From assembly GCF_000765145.1 (NCBI RefSeq), contig NZ_JMGA01000018.1:62001-126000 (forward strand): a stretch of DNA of 64,000 nucleotides, written 5' to 3'. This document shows positions 25,964-34,751 of this stretch, one piece after another. Position 1 is the stretch's first letter, and the number at the start of each line of letters is the position of its first letter. The stretch is from Desulfosporosinus sp. HMP52. Its GTDB lineage: Bacteria; Bacillota; Desulfitobacteriia; Desulfitobacteriales; Desulfitobacteriaceae. The notes under the pieces are model-generated. The model had not been told where the DNA came from and ran no database searches. It worked only from the letters and a program-made list of their open reading frames with translations. Position numbers and translations under genes: made by a program.

Positions 25964-26034
25964 CGAGACTTCCATGTGTCTAACTCCGTCGAAGTAGAAT
26001 TAAGGAACTCTAATTAGAAGAAGTGGAAGTCTCG
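25964..26034. repeat. Stem-loop with 11-base perfect arms
   Basis: CGAGACTTCCA at 25964-25974 pairs with TGGAAGTCTCG at 26024-26034 around a 49-base loop that holds further short inverted repeats. No T-run follows. It may be a non-coding structure or old terminator in the lpdA-mraZ gap. Confidence 0.55.
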
Positions 26035-26159
26035 GAATTCATCGATTAACTACTTTTGAAGTAACCTTAAGCTTTATCCCAATCAATTTTTCACTCTTAG
26101 TCCTTAGTCTTTTTAATGCTTTATTAAAGTATTGAAAAGACTTTTGTTTTTTACTGCTT

Positions 26160-26216
26160 TAGGTCTAAGGCCTACTTATTTCGAAATAAACTAGGACCTT
26201 CCTCCTGTTTTTTTAT
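26160..26216 (+). terminator. Imperfect hairpin with T-run before the dcw cluster
   Basis: AGGTCTAAG and CTAGGACCT form imperfect arms enclosing TTATTTCGAAATAA, a perfect palindrome. A T-rich tract follows. It may insulate the mraZ operon from lpdA. Confidence 0.45.
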
Positions 26217-26271
26217 TTTTTATTCTAAAAAGAGAATTCTTTAGCAGGATTATCTTTACGAATGGAGAATA

Positions 26272-26318
26272 GTGGGATAAAGTGGGGTGAAGTGGGGTAG
26301 AAAACCACTGCAGTGGGG
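26272..26318 (+). promoter_or_regulatory. MraZ-binding direct repeats (operator)
   Basis: GTGGGR boxes begin at 26272, 26282, 26292 and 26313. The first three are exactly 10 bases apart and the fourth is about two helical turns further. They lie just upstream of mraZ. E. coli and Mycoplasma MraZ bind TGGGN repeats spaced by five bases, the same period, so this is very probably the autoregulatory operator of the cluster. The fourth box also includes the ribosome site of mraZ. Confidence 0.78.
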
Positions 26319-26326
26319 TGAGCACT

Positions 26327-26758
26327 ATGTTTATGGGGGAATACATTCATACGATTGACGGAAAAGGACGGTTGATTATACCTGTCAAGTTTCGTGAAGC
26401 CCTAGGTGAACAATTTATTGTGACCAAGGGCTTAGATCACTGTTTGTTCGTTTACCCTCGTTCAGAGTGGGAGACCTTAGAAAAAAAGCTGCGTGAGTTA
26501 CCATTTACTCAACCGGATGTAAGAGCTTTTGTCCGTTTCTTTTTTTCTGGGGCAACAGAATGTGAACTTGATAAGCAAGGGAGGATTCTATTACCAGCTA
26601 ATCTGCGCGATTATGCGCAATTAGAGAAAGATCTGGTTCTGGTAGGTGTGTCAAGTCGAGTCGAGATTTGGAGCCAGAAACTTTGGACAGAATACAGTCA
26701 GCAAGCAGAAAGTGCCTATGCCAGCGCTGCTGAATCTCTAGTCCAGCTCGGAATATAG
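26327..26758 (+). CDS. mraZ: Transcriptional regulator MraZ
   Basis: A 143-residue protein with two SpoVT-AbrB-like halves: [24 protein letters not shown] and [20 protein letters not shown]. MraZ binds DNA upstream of its own gene and tunes the division and cell-wall cluster. ATG 26327 gives the conserved MFMGEY start. The GTG at 26318 lies inside the ribosome site. First gene of a long run reaching ftsZ. Confidence 0.96.
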   Translation: MFMGEYIHTIDGKGRLIIPVKFREALGEQFIVTKGLDHCLFVYPRSEWETLEKKLRELPFTQPDVRAFVRFFFSGATECELDKQGRILLPANLRDYAQLEKDLVLVGVSSRVEIWSQKLWTEYSQQAESAYASAAESLVQLGI

Positions 26759-26774
26759 AAAGGAACGGATTAAC

Positions 26775-27707
26775 TTGGATTTTCATCATGTTACAGTGTT
26801 ATTAGAAGAAACCGTGAATTTAGTCGTTTCAAATCCCTCGGGTAGATATGTTGATTGCACCTTAGGAGGTGCCGGACATAGTAAAATGATTTTATCAAAG
26901 CTTGGAGCGTCCGGAAAATTGATCTGTTTTGATCAGGATATACAGGCTATTCGTAATGCCAAAGATATTCTTGGTAAGGATGAACGGGTTACCTTAATCA
27001 ATCGGAACTTTGAGTCGTTAGAGGAAACTTTAGGAGAATTGAACTTGCTTCCCGTCGATGGAATCATCTTTGATTTAGGAGTTTCGTCACCTCAACTTGA
27101 TGAAGCTGAACGGGGGTTTAGTTATATGCAAGATGCCCCCTTAGATATGCGTATGGATTCTTCAGGTCAATTAAGTGCTCGGGAAATTGTGAATTTATGG
27201 ACTGAAGAGGATTTAGCTCAACTCATTTGGGACTATGGAGAGGAAAAATGGGCAAAACGGATAGCCCAGTTTATAACTCAAGCGCGCAGAGAAAAGCCTC
27301 TTGAAACCACAGGAGATTTAGTGCAGGCAATTAAAGCTGCGGTTCCGGCCGCAGTTCGTCGAAGTGGACCTCATCCCGCAAAACGTACTTTTCAGGCCAT
27401 ACGAATTGTAGTCAATGATGAACTGGGAGTCTTAGATCGTGGGTTAGATCAGGCCCTGAACTGTCTGGGCCAGGGTGGCAGAGTAGGGGTAATAACCTTT
27501 CATTCCCTTGAAGACCGCATCGTCAAAGAGAGAATGAAATCCTGGCTGGGAAGGTGCACGTGTCCGCCGGAGTTACCGATCTGCCGGTGCAATGCAAAAA
27601 CCAAAGCTAAGGTAATAACCAAAAAGCCACTTCTACCCAGCCAAGAAGAAGTGGAGCAAAATCCTAGGTCAAGAAGTGCAAAATTACGGGTTGCCGAAAA
27701 AATATAA
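26775..27707 (+). CDS. rsmH: 16S rRNA (cytosine1402-N4)-methyltransferase RsmH
   Basis: The 310-residue SAM-dependent methyltransferase has HHVTVLLEETV at the start, the SAM loop DCTLGGAGHS near residues 27-36, FDLGVSSPQLDEAERGFSY, and the GRVGVITFHSLEDRIVK motif, all typical of RsmH/MraW. It methylates C1402 in the ribosomal P site. The start is a TTG at 26775 behind AAAGGA. The stop overlaps the frame of the next gene. Confidence 0.96.
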   Translation: MDFHHVTVLLEETVNLVVSNPSGRYVDCTLGGAGHSKMILSKLGASGKLICFDQDIQAIRNAKDILGKDERVTLINRNFESLEETLGELNLLPVDGIIFDLGVSSPQLDEAERGFSYMQDAPLDMRMDSSGQLSAREIVNLWTEEDLAQLIWDYGEEKWAKRIAQFITQARREKPLETTGDLVQAIKAAVPAAVRRSGPHPAKRTFQAIRIVVNDELGVLDRGLDQALNCLGQGGRVGVITFHSLEDRIVKERMKSWLGRCTCPPELPICRCNAKTKAKVITKKPLLPSQEEVEQNPRSRSAKLRVAEKI

Positions 27708-27736
27708 TGTCTAAAGCAATAGGAGGAGGAATACCC

Positions 27737-28216
27737 ATGGTAGTGGCGCAAGAAAAGGTTGAGTGGCAGGAGGTTTTGACACAAACACATGCCGAGAATA
27801 ATCCTCGACTTGTGAGAAAAGGGAAAGGATACTCTAAGATTAAAAGTATTGTAGTTTTGGCATTTGTTGTCGGAGTGACGGGTGCCATTGGAGCGGAAAC
27901 TATTCATCTGACAGTAGTCCAAGGAGCTGAGATACGAACCCTAGAAAATGAAATTTCCGCAATCAAAACGAAGAATGATCTGCTTCAGATGGAAGCCGAC
28001 AAACTTCGTTCAGTAGGACGGATTGAGAGTGTTGCCTTATCGATGGGTATGGAAAAACCTACGGGGAAAGTGTATATGGCAGGTGTAGTGCCTGCGGCTA
28101 AAAATGAACAGGGGGCTCCGCCGACCCAAGCGGTAACTCAAGCAGAGTCTAAACCCACTGCACTTCAACAATTCTCTCGAAAATTTACAAGCTTTTTTGC
28201 TTCTACACAACGTTAA
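27737..28216 (+). CDS. ftsL: FtsL-like septum protein
   Basis: The 159-residue product has a short cytoplasmic N-terminus, one membrane segment (about residues 38-58, IVVLAFVVGVTGAIGAE) and then a coiled coil (LENEISAIKTKNDLLQMEADKL). This layout, plus its place between rsmH and the PBP gene, identifies FtsL. FtsL helps activate septal wall synthesis with FtsB/DivIC and FtsQ/DivIB. The ATG at 27737 sits behind a perfect GGAGGAGG. An earlier ATG at 27707 overlaps the rsmH stop and is less likely. Sequence-level conservation is low, as usual. Confidence 0.8.
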   Translation: MVVAQEKVEWQEVLTQTHAENNPRLVRKGKGYSKIKSIVVLAFVVGVTGAIGAETIHLTVVQGAEIRTLENEISAIKTKNDLLQMEADKLRSVGRIESVALSMGMEKPTGKVYMAGVVPAAKNEQGAPPTQAVTQAESKPTALQQFSRKFTSFFASTQR

Positions 28217-28268
28217 GAGAAAGGCGCTTTGGGTACGCGGAGACCCCAGAAAGGTGGGGTGAGGGCTT

Positions 28269-30323
28269 ATGAGTCCTTATGTCGTCATGCGTAAACGAAT
28301 CGCTTTTCTTTTTTTGTGTGTTTGTGCCTTTTTAGTAGTGTTAATTGTTCGGTTAGGCTTCGTTCAACTAAGTCAGGGAGCCGATTTGCGAAAAAAGGCA
28401 GATGATTCTCATTTTCGTGGTGTTCCAGTAGCTCCCAAACGTGGAAATATTGAGGATCGCCAAGGAAATGTTCTAGCAATGAGTGTCAGTACAGAAACAG
28501 TGTATGCAGTTCCGGCGGAGGTTCGCCAATCCGGCCGTGCTAAAGAGATGGCCGCAACCTTAGCTCCGCTGCTTGGAAAATCGGCTCAAGAAATTGAAGG
28601 GCGGATTACAAAACGTTCAGCGCTGGAATACGTACAAAAGCGTGTAAGCCCTGAGGTTGCAGCACAAGTAAGGGCGTTAGAACTTCCTGGCATAGGAACT
28701 ACGGAGGATAGTCAGCGATATTATCCCAATGGAAGTCTTGCAGCCCATATAATCGGGTATGCTGGAATTGACAATCAGGGTCTTGAAGGAATAGAGTTGA
28801 CAAGGGAATCGGAGCTGAAGGGAATACCGGGAAGTATTCTCCAAGAATTTGGGGCTAATGGCATTCCTTTGCCTCAAGCGGAACATCAGTACCTGGCTCC
28901 CAAACAGGGAAACACTGTAAGATTAACCATTGATAAAAACATTCAGGCCTTTGCGGAACGGGAACTACAAAAGTTAATGACCGGTCAGGGGGTTAATATG
29001 AATGGGCAAGTGCCTAAGAACGCATCAATCCTGGTAATGGAACCTAATACAGGAGAGATGCTGGCCCTTGCTTCTGCACCGACCTTTGACCCTAATCGAT
29101 ATCAGGAGGCAGATCCCAGCACGAGACGTAATATTGCTATTCAGAATGGTTATGAGCCAGGATCTACCTTTAAAATCATTACTCTCGCTGCTGCTTTGGA
29201 AGAAAAGAAAATTAAGCTTAGCGAGCATTTTTTTGACAAGGGTGCCTATACGGTTTTGGGTAAAAATGTTCGTTGCTGGAAAGCAGGCGGACATGGTGAT
29301 CAAACTTTTACGGAAGTGGCTGAAAATTCCTGTAATCCGGGTTTTATCGAAATGGGACAACGATTGGGAATGGATACTTTTTACAAGTATTTGCGAGATT
29401 TTGGCTTTGGAAAGAAGACCGGTATTGAGATGTCCGGAGAAGCCTTGGGGATTTTAGCAAATAAGAAAAAGGCCACAGCCTTAGATTTAGCGACCATGTC
29501 AATTGGTCAGACAAATAACGTTACCCCTATCCAATTACTAACGGCGGTTTCTGCGGTTGCTAATGGTGGGACCTTGATGAAGCCACAATTGGTAAAAGAG
29601 ATTGTCGGTCCAAGCGGTAGGGTTGTAACACCCTTCAAAAAAGAAGAAATCAGGCGTATTATAAGTGAGGATACTTCTAAAATCGAACGTGAGGTCTTAG
29701 AATCTGTCGTAACAAATGGAACTGGGCGACGTTCCTTCCTGCCGGGATATCGTGTGGCGGGAAAAACAGGGACAGCACAAAAAGTGCAGAACGGTGGCTA
29801 TATCCAAGGGGAATATGTTGCGTCTTTTATAGCATTTGCCCCTGCAGATGCACCCCGTCTGGCAATTTTATGTGTTATTGATGGCGTGCCCTTTTATGGT
29901 GGGGTTGTAGCATCTCCTGTTGTACAGACGGTCATGCTCGATTCGTTGAGATATCTGGGTGTTAAACCTGATCCTAAGGCACCTTTAACTCCCGGCAAAC
30001 CTATGCCCGGGCTAGAGTTCTCACCTATTAAAAAAGCTGCAACGGTTCCTTCTGTTTTAGGTCTTCCTATAGGAGAAGCGCAAGATATTCTGACTAAGGC
30101 TGGATTTAAGACAATGACAGAGGGTGATGGAGCGGTGGTGTTAGACCAGATTCCTCACGGTGACTCACAGGTGGAAGCGGAATCTAATATTCTCCTCTAT
30201 CTGGGGGCAGAGGCATCGACGCCTACGCTTAATCCCTGGTGGGAAGATGAAGATGAAGACATTGAAGCTATTCGCAGTCTGACAGGTCGTTTTCCTATTT
30301 CCGTCAGCCCATTAGGGCAGTAA
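28269..30323 (+). CDS. spoVD: Septal transpeptidase (FtsI/SpoVD-type PBP) with PASTA domain
   Basis: A 684-residue class B PBP. It has an N-terminal membrane helix (residues 9-30), a PBP-dimer region (GNIEDRQGNVLA), and a transpeptidase with the serine site GSTFK, the SxN site SCN, and KTGTAQK. One PASTA domain sits at about residues 593-660 (TVPSVLGLPIGEAQDILTKAG), followed by an acidic tail. Class B PBPs cross-link septal or spore peptidoglycan. Only one such gene is in the cluster, so it may serve both division and sporulation; the SpoVD name reflects the PASTA tail. Confidence 0.9.
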   Translation: MSPYVVMRKRIAFLFLCVCAFLVVLIVRLGFVQLSQGADLRKKADDSHFRGVPVAPKRGNIEDRQGNVLAMSVSTETVYAVPAEVRQSGRAKEMAATLAPLLGKSAQEIEGRITKRSALEYVQKRVSPEVAAQVRALELPGIGTTEDSQRYYPNGSLAAHIIGYAGIDNQGLEGIELTRESELKGIPGSILQEFGANGIPLPQAEHQYLAPKQGNTVRLTIDKNIQAFAERELQKLMTGQGVNMNGQVPKNASILVMEPNTGEMLALASAPTFDPNRYQEADPSTRRNIAIQNGYEPGSTFKIITLAAALEEKKIKLSEHFFDKGAYTVLGKNVRCWKAGGHGDQTFTEVAENSCNPGFIEMGQRLGMDTFYKYLRDFGFGKKTGIEMSGEALGILANKKKATALDLATMSIGQTNNVTPIQLLTAVSAVANGGTLMKPQLVKEIVGPSGRVVTPFKKEEIRRIISEDTSKIEREVLESVVTNGTGRRSFLPGYRVAGKTGTAQKVQNGGYIQGEYVASFIAFAPADAPRLAILCVIDGVPFYGGVVASPVVQTVMLDSLRYLGVKPDPKAPLTPGKPMPGLEFSPIKKAATVPSVLGLPIGEAQDILTKAGFKTMTEGDGAVVLDQIPHGDSQVEAESNILLYLGAEASTPTLNPWWEDEDEDIEAIRSLTGRFPISVSPLGQ

Positions 30324-30421
30324 CTGAGAATATTTAGGTCTGTCGCAAGGCTTATTTGTCTATAATAATTATGGGAAGTTACAATCTGGTTTTACAAAGC
30401 ATTCGAAAGGAAAGATGATGA

Positions 30422-31900
30422 ATGCCTAGAGCGAATAAATCATTATTAGACATAATTGACGGTATTGAGATTCTGGAATCGTTAGGGAATTGTGAAGTCA
30501 TCGTCCGTGGAATGTCAATGGATTCGAGGCACGTAGAGTCAGGGGATTTATATGCTTGTGTACCTGGTCTTCAGGTAGATGGTCATGATTTTGCGGCCAG
30601 TGCGGTTGCCTCCGGGGCTGTGGCTTTAGTTGTGGAACGGTTTTTACCACTAGATGTTCCTCAGATTAGAGTTTCAAGTGTGCGTCAAGTTATGGGAACG
30701 CTGGCAGCGATAATCTATGATCATCCGAGTGAGCAGCTTGAGCTAGTCGGTGTAACCGGTACAAACGGCAAAACTACCATTACTTATCTTATTGAGAAAA
30801 TCGGGATAAAGCTCGGCAAGAAAGTTGGCTTAATAGGAACTTTAGGTGCTCGAATTAATGGGCGGGCCATTCCGGGGGAGAGGACAACTCCTGAGGCTAT
30901 AGAGGTTCAGAAGCTTTTAGCGGAAATGGTTGCTGAAGGTGTGAATTTGGCTGTAATGGAGGTGTCATCTCACGCTTTGGTATTAGGACGGGTGGCCGGT
31001 TGCGAATTTGATGCAGGTATTTTTACGAATTTGACACAAGATCATCTGGATTATCATAAAACAATGGAGGACTATCTAGCGGCAAAATCCCTCTTGTTTT
31101 CTAATTTGAAAGGGACTAAGCAAGTAAAGAAAATTAGTATTTTAAACGGGGATGATCCGGTATTTAAGGAATTAAGCCAAGCTTCAATTGCTTCAGTTGT
31201 GAGCTATGGAATAAATAATATGGTTGATTATCGGGCAGTGAATGTAGAAGTAACCCCGGAGGGGGTGCGTTTCCAGGTTCAATTTAAGGGATCCGAACAA
31301 GAAGTTTGGTATGCGACCCCGGGGTATTTTAGTGTATATAATGCTTTAGCAGCCTTTGTCTGGGGAGTGGAGCGGGGCTATCCCCCGGCAACTGTTGCTG
31401 AGGCTCTTTCCGAAATAGCCGGAGTCCCCGGCCGCTTTGAAAGCGTTCGTCAAGGTCAGCCGTTTCAGGTTATCGTAGATTATGCCCATACCCCCGATGG
31501 CTTGGAGAATGTAGTAAGAACCGCTAAGAGCTTTACCAAAGGAAGACTTTTCACTGTCTTCGGTTGTGGAGGGGATCGTGATAGGACAAAACGGCCTTTG
31601 ATGGGGGAGGTTGCTTCCAGGGGAAGTGACTTTTTGATTGTAACTTCAGATAATCCCCGAACGGAAGATCCGGATCAAATTATCCAAGAAATTCTAACCG
31701 GTGTTTCAGGAGTGGAGCATGTTGCTCTAGCAGACCGTCGGGAAGCAATTTGGAGTGCCTGTCGTCAAGCAAAACCGGGTGATACAATTTTGATTGCCGG
31801 TAAAGGGCATGAAACCTATCAGATCTTTGGCAAAGAGGTTCATCCCTTTGATGACCGAGAGGTAGCCCGTGAAGCTTTAAGGGGGCTTGGCTATGAGTAA
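30422..31900 (+). CDS. murE: UDP-MurNAc-L-Ala-D-Glu:meso-DAP ligase MurE
   Basis: A 492-residue Mur ligase with P-loop GVTGTNGKTT near residues 112-121, MEVSSHAL, DYAHTPDGLENV and SDNPRTEDP. The DNPR motif specifies meso-diaminopimelate, so the wall has DAP at position three. It adds the third amino acid to the UDP-muramyl peptide in the cytoplasm. The start ATG follows AAAGGAAAGATG. The stop overlaps the murF start by eight bases (ATGAGTAA). Confidence 0.96.
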   Translation: MPRANKSLLDIIDGIEILESLGNCEVIVRGMSMDSRHVESGDLYACVPGLQVDGHDFAASAVASGAVALVVERFLPLDVPQIRVSSVRQVMGTLAAIIYDHPSEQLELVGVTGTNGKTTITYLIEKIGIKLGKKVGLIGTLGARINGRAIPGERTTPEAIEVQKLLAEMVAEGVNLAVMEVSSHALVLGRVAGCEFDAGIFTNLTQDHLDYHKTMEDYLAAKSLLFSNLKGTKQVKKISILNGDDPVFKELSQASIASVVSYGINNMVDYRAVNVEVTPEGVRFQVQFKGSEQEVWYATPGYFSVYNALAAFVWGVERGYPPATVAEALSEIAGVPGRFESVRQGQPFQVIVDYAHTPDGLENVVRTAKSFTKGRLFTVFGCGGDRDRTKRPLMGEVASRGSDFLIVTSDNPRTEDPDQIIQEILTGVSGVEHVALADRREAIWSACRQAKPGDTILIAGKGHETYQIFGKEVHPFDDREVAREALRGLGYE

Positions 31901-33305
31901 TTGGACTACTAAAGCAGTCGCCAAATTGGTCAAAGGAAATTTGTTTGGAGATCCTGATCTGAAGGTTCATGGATGTATCCTTGATAGTCGCCAAGCCCAA
32001 GGTGGAGAAATGTTTTTTGCATTACCGGGAGAGCGAGTAGATGGGCATGATTATATAGACGCTGCCTGGAATAATGGAGCCCTGCTGGTTATTGCAGATG
32101 AAGCCCGTTTTCGGGGAACGGGGGAGCCTAGGGTGCCGGAGGGCAAAGCTCTTTTGTTAGTAGAGTCTGTTTATAAGACGCTTCAAGATCTTGCTCAGTA
32201 CTGGCGTAGGGAGCTTAAAGCTAAAGTTGTGGGTGTTACAGGAAGTAACGGCAAGACGACGACTAAGGACATGATTTATGCGGTCTTGTCTCAAGAGTTC
32301 CAAGTTTACCGGAATAAAGAAAATCATAACAACGAATTAGGACTTCCGATGACCATCTTAAACGCGCCCCTAGGGACAGAGGTATTAATTCTTGAAATGG
32401 GTATGCGTGGTTTGGGTGAGATTAAAGCTCTATGCGATATCGGAAAGCCGGATATTGGGGTAATAACGAATATTGGGACTACTCATTTGGAATTGCTGCT
32501 TACTCAGGAGCGAATTGCCCAGGCAAAATGGGAGTTAATTGACGCCTTGCCAGAGGGTGGAGTTGCAATTATCAATGCCGAGGATCAGTTTTCGGTAGAA
32601 AAGGCCCGAAAGGATCTGAAGCATCAGATTTCTTATTATGGTATTGAGGGATCCTTTGCCGACCCAATTATTAGAGGGGTACAGCTTAGGCCATGGGGAG
32701 AACTGGGAACGGCCTTCGATGTGCTTTATAAAGATCAGAGAGTAACAGCCAATCTCCCTTTGCCAGGCACTCATAATGTATTGGATGCCTTGGCTGCCTT
32801 AAATGTTGGGACGATGTTAGGAGTTTCTTTGGACAAAGGATGCACAGGGCTTAGTAAACTGGAATTATCAAGGATGAGGTTGGAAATTCGAAGAGGGGTT
32901 TCGGAAAGTGTCATAATTAATGATGTCTATAATGCCAATCCGGTTTCCATGCAGGCCTCTTTGCAAGTTCTCAAGGAGCGAGGTGTCGGTAATAGAACTC
33001 TGGCAATATTAGGTGAAATGTACGAATTGGGAATCTCCGCGGAATCAGGCCATCGAGAGGTTGGGCGAGCACTCTCAGATTTAGGAATCAATGAATTAAT
33101 TACAGTGGGAAAATTGGCTGAAGAGATTGCTCAAGGGGCGCGATTGGCCGGTTTTCCGGAAAATCATATAACAGTGACCTATTCTCGTGAAGAGGCTGTT
33201 AAAGAGGCCTTAAGGCTGCTGGCTTTGGGACAGGGGACTTGGGTTCTGATTAAAGGTTCGCGAGGTATGCGAATGGAAGAGATTACGGCAAAACTGGAAA
33301 GATGA
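31893..33305 (+). CDS. murF: UDP-MurNAc-tripeptide:D-Ala-D-Ala ligase MurF
   Basis: The 470-residue ligase has SNWTTKAVAKLVKG, the P-loop GVTGSNGKTTTKD near 108-119, ENHNNELGLP, and VYNANPVSMQASLQ, all MurF signatures. It adds D-Ala-D-Ala to complete the pentapeptide precursor. ATG 31893 lies seven bases after AAGGGGG and overlaps the murE stop, so translation is coupled. Confidence 0.96.
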   Translation: MSNWTTKAVAKLVKGNLFGDPDLKVHGCILDSRQAQGGEMFFALPGERVDGHDYIDAAWNNGALLVIADEARFRGTGEPRVPEGKALLLVESVYKTLQDLAQYWRRELKAKVVGVTGSNGKTTTKDMIYAVLSQEFQVYRNKENHNNELGLPMTILNAPLGTEVLILEMGMRGLGEIKALCDIGKPDIGVITNIGTTHLELLLTQERIAQAKWELIDALPEGGVAIINAEDQFSVEKARKDLKHQISYYGIEGSFADPIIRGVQLRPWGELGTAFDVLYKDQRVTANLPLPGTHNVLDALAALNVGTMLGVSLDKGCTGLSKLELSRMRLEIRRGVSESVIINDVYNANPVSMQASLQVLKERGVGNRTLAILGEMYELGISAESGHREVGRALSDLGINELITVGKLAEEIAQGARLAGFPENHITVTYSREEAVKEALRLLALGQGTWVLIKGSRGMRMEEITAKLER

Positions 33306-33326
33306 GAGTAAAGGATGGAATAGCAC

Positions 33327-34328
33327 ATGTCTGAGCGTTTGGTCTTGGCAGCAGGATTAGCCCTAATTATCACGTTGGTCCTGAGCCCTTTTTTGATACC
33401 GGTCTTGAGGGTTCTTAAGTTCGGTCAAAATGTACGCGATGATGGCCCTAAAAGACACCTAAAAAAGGCAGGAACCCCTACAATGGGTGGGATTATTTTT
33501 CTAGTAGGTATTATTGTCAGTGCTCTAGTTTCGGCAGAACAACCCACTTCTTTGGAAATGGTGACTTTGGTCGGAATCACCCTCGGTTTTGGATTAATTG
33601 GCTTCATTGATGATTTCATTAAAGTTGTAATGCATCGTTCTTTAGGGCTTAGAGCCTACCAAAAACTCATTGGACAGTTTGGCTTAGCATTTATTCTAAT
33701 GTGGGTTTCTGTCAAGTGGCTAGGGCGAGGAACAGACGTTGCTATTCCCTTCACATCAGTACACCTAGAATTAAACTGGTTTTACTATGTATTGATTTCT
33801 CTGCTCATTGTGCTAATGACTAATGCGGTAAATCTTACCGATGGATTGGATGGATTAGCTGCCGGAAGTACAATGTTTGCAGGTGCCGCCTATGTGGTGA
33901 TTGCTTTACTGGCTGCTATTCACGGGGTGGCTGTCTTGGCCCATGAGACGGATATGGCAGTATTTGCTGCGGCATTGGTGGGTGGAACACTGGGCTTTTT
34001 GCGCTTTAATACCTACCCGGCGCGGATCTTTATGGGAGATACCGGATCCTTAGCCCTAGGAGGTGCTTTAGCCAGCTTGGCGGTGCTAACTAAGAGTGAG
34101 TTAGTCTTGATAGTGATAGGTGGTTTGTTTGCAGTTGAGGCGCTCTCTGTAATTCTACAAGTTGCTTCTTTTCAAACAACAGGGAAACGGATTTTTCGTA
34201 TGAGTCCCCTGCATCACCATTTCGAACTTGTTGGTTGGAGTGAATGGAAGGTAGTTATTGTTTTTTGGTCTGTCGCTTTGATTTGTGCCGTTCTTGGAAT
34301 TATTGGCTATATGCCGACCCTGGGGTAG
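33327..34328 (+). CDS. mraY: Phospho-MurNAc-pentapeptide transferase MraY
   Basis: A 333-residue, ten-helix membrane enzyme that makes lipid I from the UDP-pentapeptide and undecaprenyl phosphate. Catalytic motifs are GFIDDFIKV near residues 91-99, [10 protein letters not shown] near 168-177, [12 protein letters not shown] and [10 protein letters not shown]. The start ATG is 21 bases after murF. Confidence 0.96.
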   Translation: MSERLVLAAGLALIITLVLSPFLIPVLRVLKFGQNVRDDGPKRHLKKAGTPTMGGIIFLVGIIVSALVSAEQPTSLEMVTLVGITLGFGLIGFIDDFIKVVMHRSLGLRAYQKLIGQFGLAFILMWVSVKWLGRGTDVAIPFTSVHLELNWFYYVLISLLIVLMTNAVNLTDGLDGLAAGSTMFAGAAYVVIALLAAIHGVAVLAHETDMAVFAAALVGGTLGFLRFNTYPARIFMGDTGSLALGGALASLAVLTKSELVLIVIGGLFAVEALSVILQVASFQTTGKRIFRMSPLHHHFELVGWSEWKVVIVFWSVALICAVLGIIGYMPTLG

Positions 34329-34372
34329 GGAGAGAGACTCAATAGATCTAAACTCACTTAGGAGGAACTTTT

Positions 34373-34720
34373 GTGGATAGAGAAAAAATGTTGTCTTTTA
34401 TCTTGGATTCATACCCGTATCCGATTGTTTTTGTCGATTGTGAGCATGTTATCAGATACCTTAATAAAAGAGCAGAATATCATTACTATCAAGAACGTGG
34501 CTATCGAGATTTGATTGGGAAGTCTCTTTTTGAGTGCCATCAAAACCCTAAATCAGTGGAAATGATAAAATCCACTGTCGAAAAACTTAAGAACCACGCA
34601 AATGAGGTCTTCTTGCACGTTAATTACAGGAATGAGAGGGTTAATATTGTACCTGTAAGAGATGAGAAAGGGGATATGATCGGATATTTTGAGAGGTTCG
34701 AGATGAATATGCACAAATAG
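34373..34720 (+). CDS. Single PAS-domain protein inside the dcw cluster
   Basis: This 115-residue protein is a stand-alone PAS fold: FILDSYPYPIVFVDCEHVIRYLNKRAEYHYY, then LIGKSLFECHQNPKSVEMI and a C-terminal IVPVRDEKGDMIGYFE. It has no output domain. The gene begins with GTG behind an excellent AGGAGG and lies tightly between mraY and murD. A sensor or protein-interaction role in wall synthesis is possible but inferred. The three cysteines or histidines near the pocket could bind a cofactor; this is speculation. Confidence 0.82.
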   Translation: MDREKMLSFILDSYPYPIVFVDCEHVIRYLNKRAEYHYYQERGYRDLIGKSLFECHQNPKSVEMIKSTVEKLKNHANEVFLHVNYRNERVNIVPVRDEKGDMIGYFERFEMNMHK

Positions 34721-34751
34721 CGTCTAGAACTTGAAACGGAGGGTATATATT

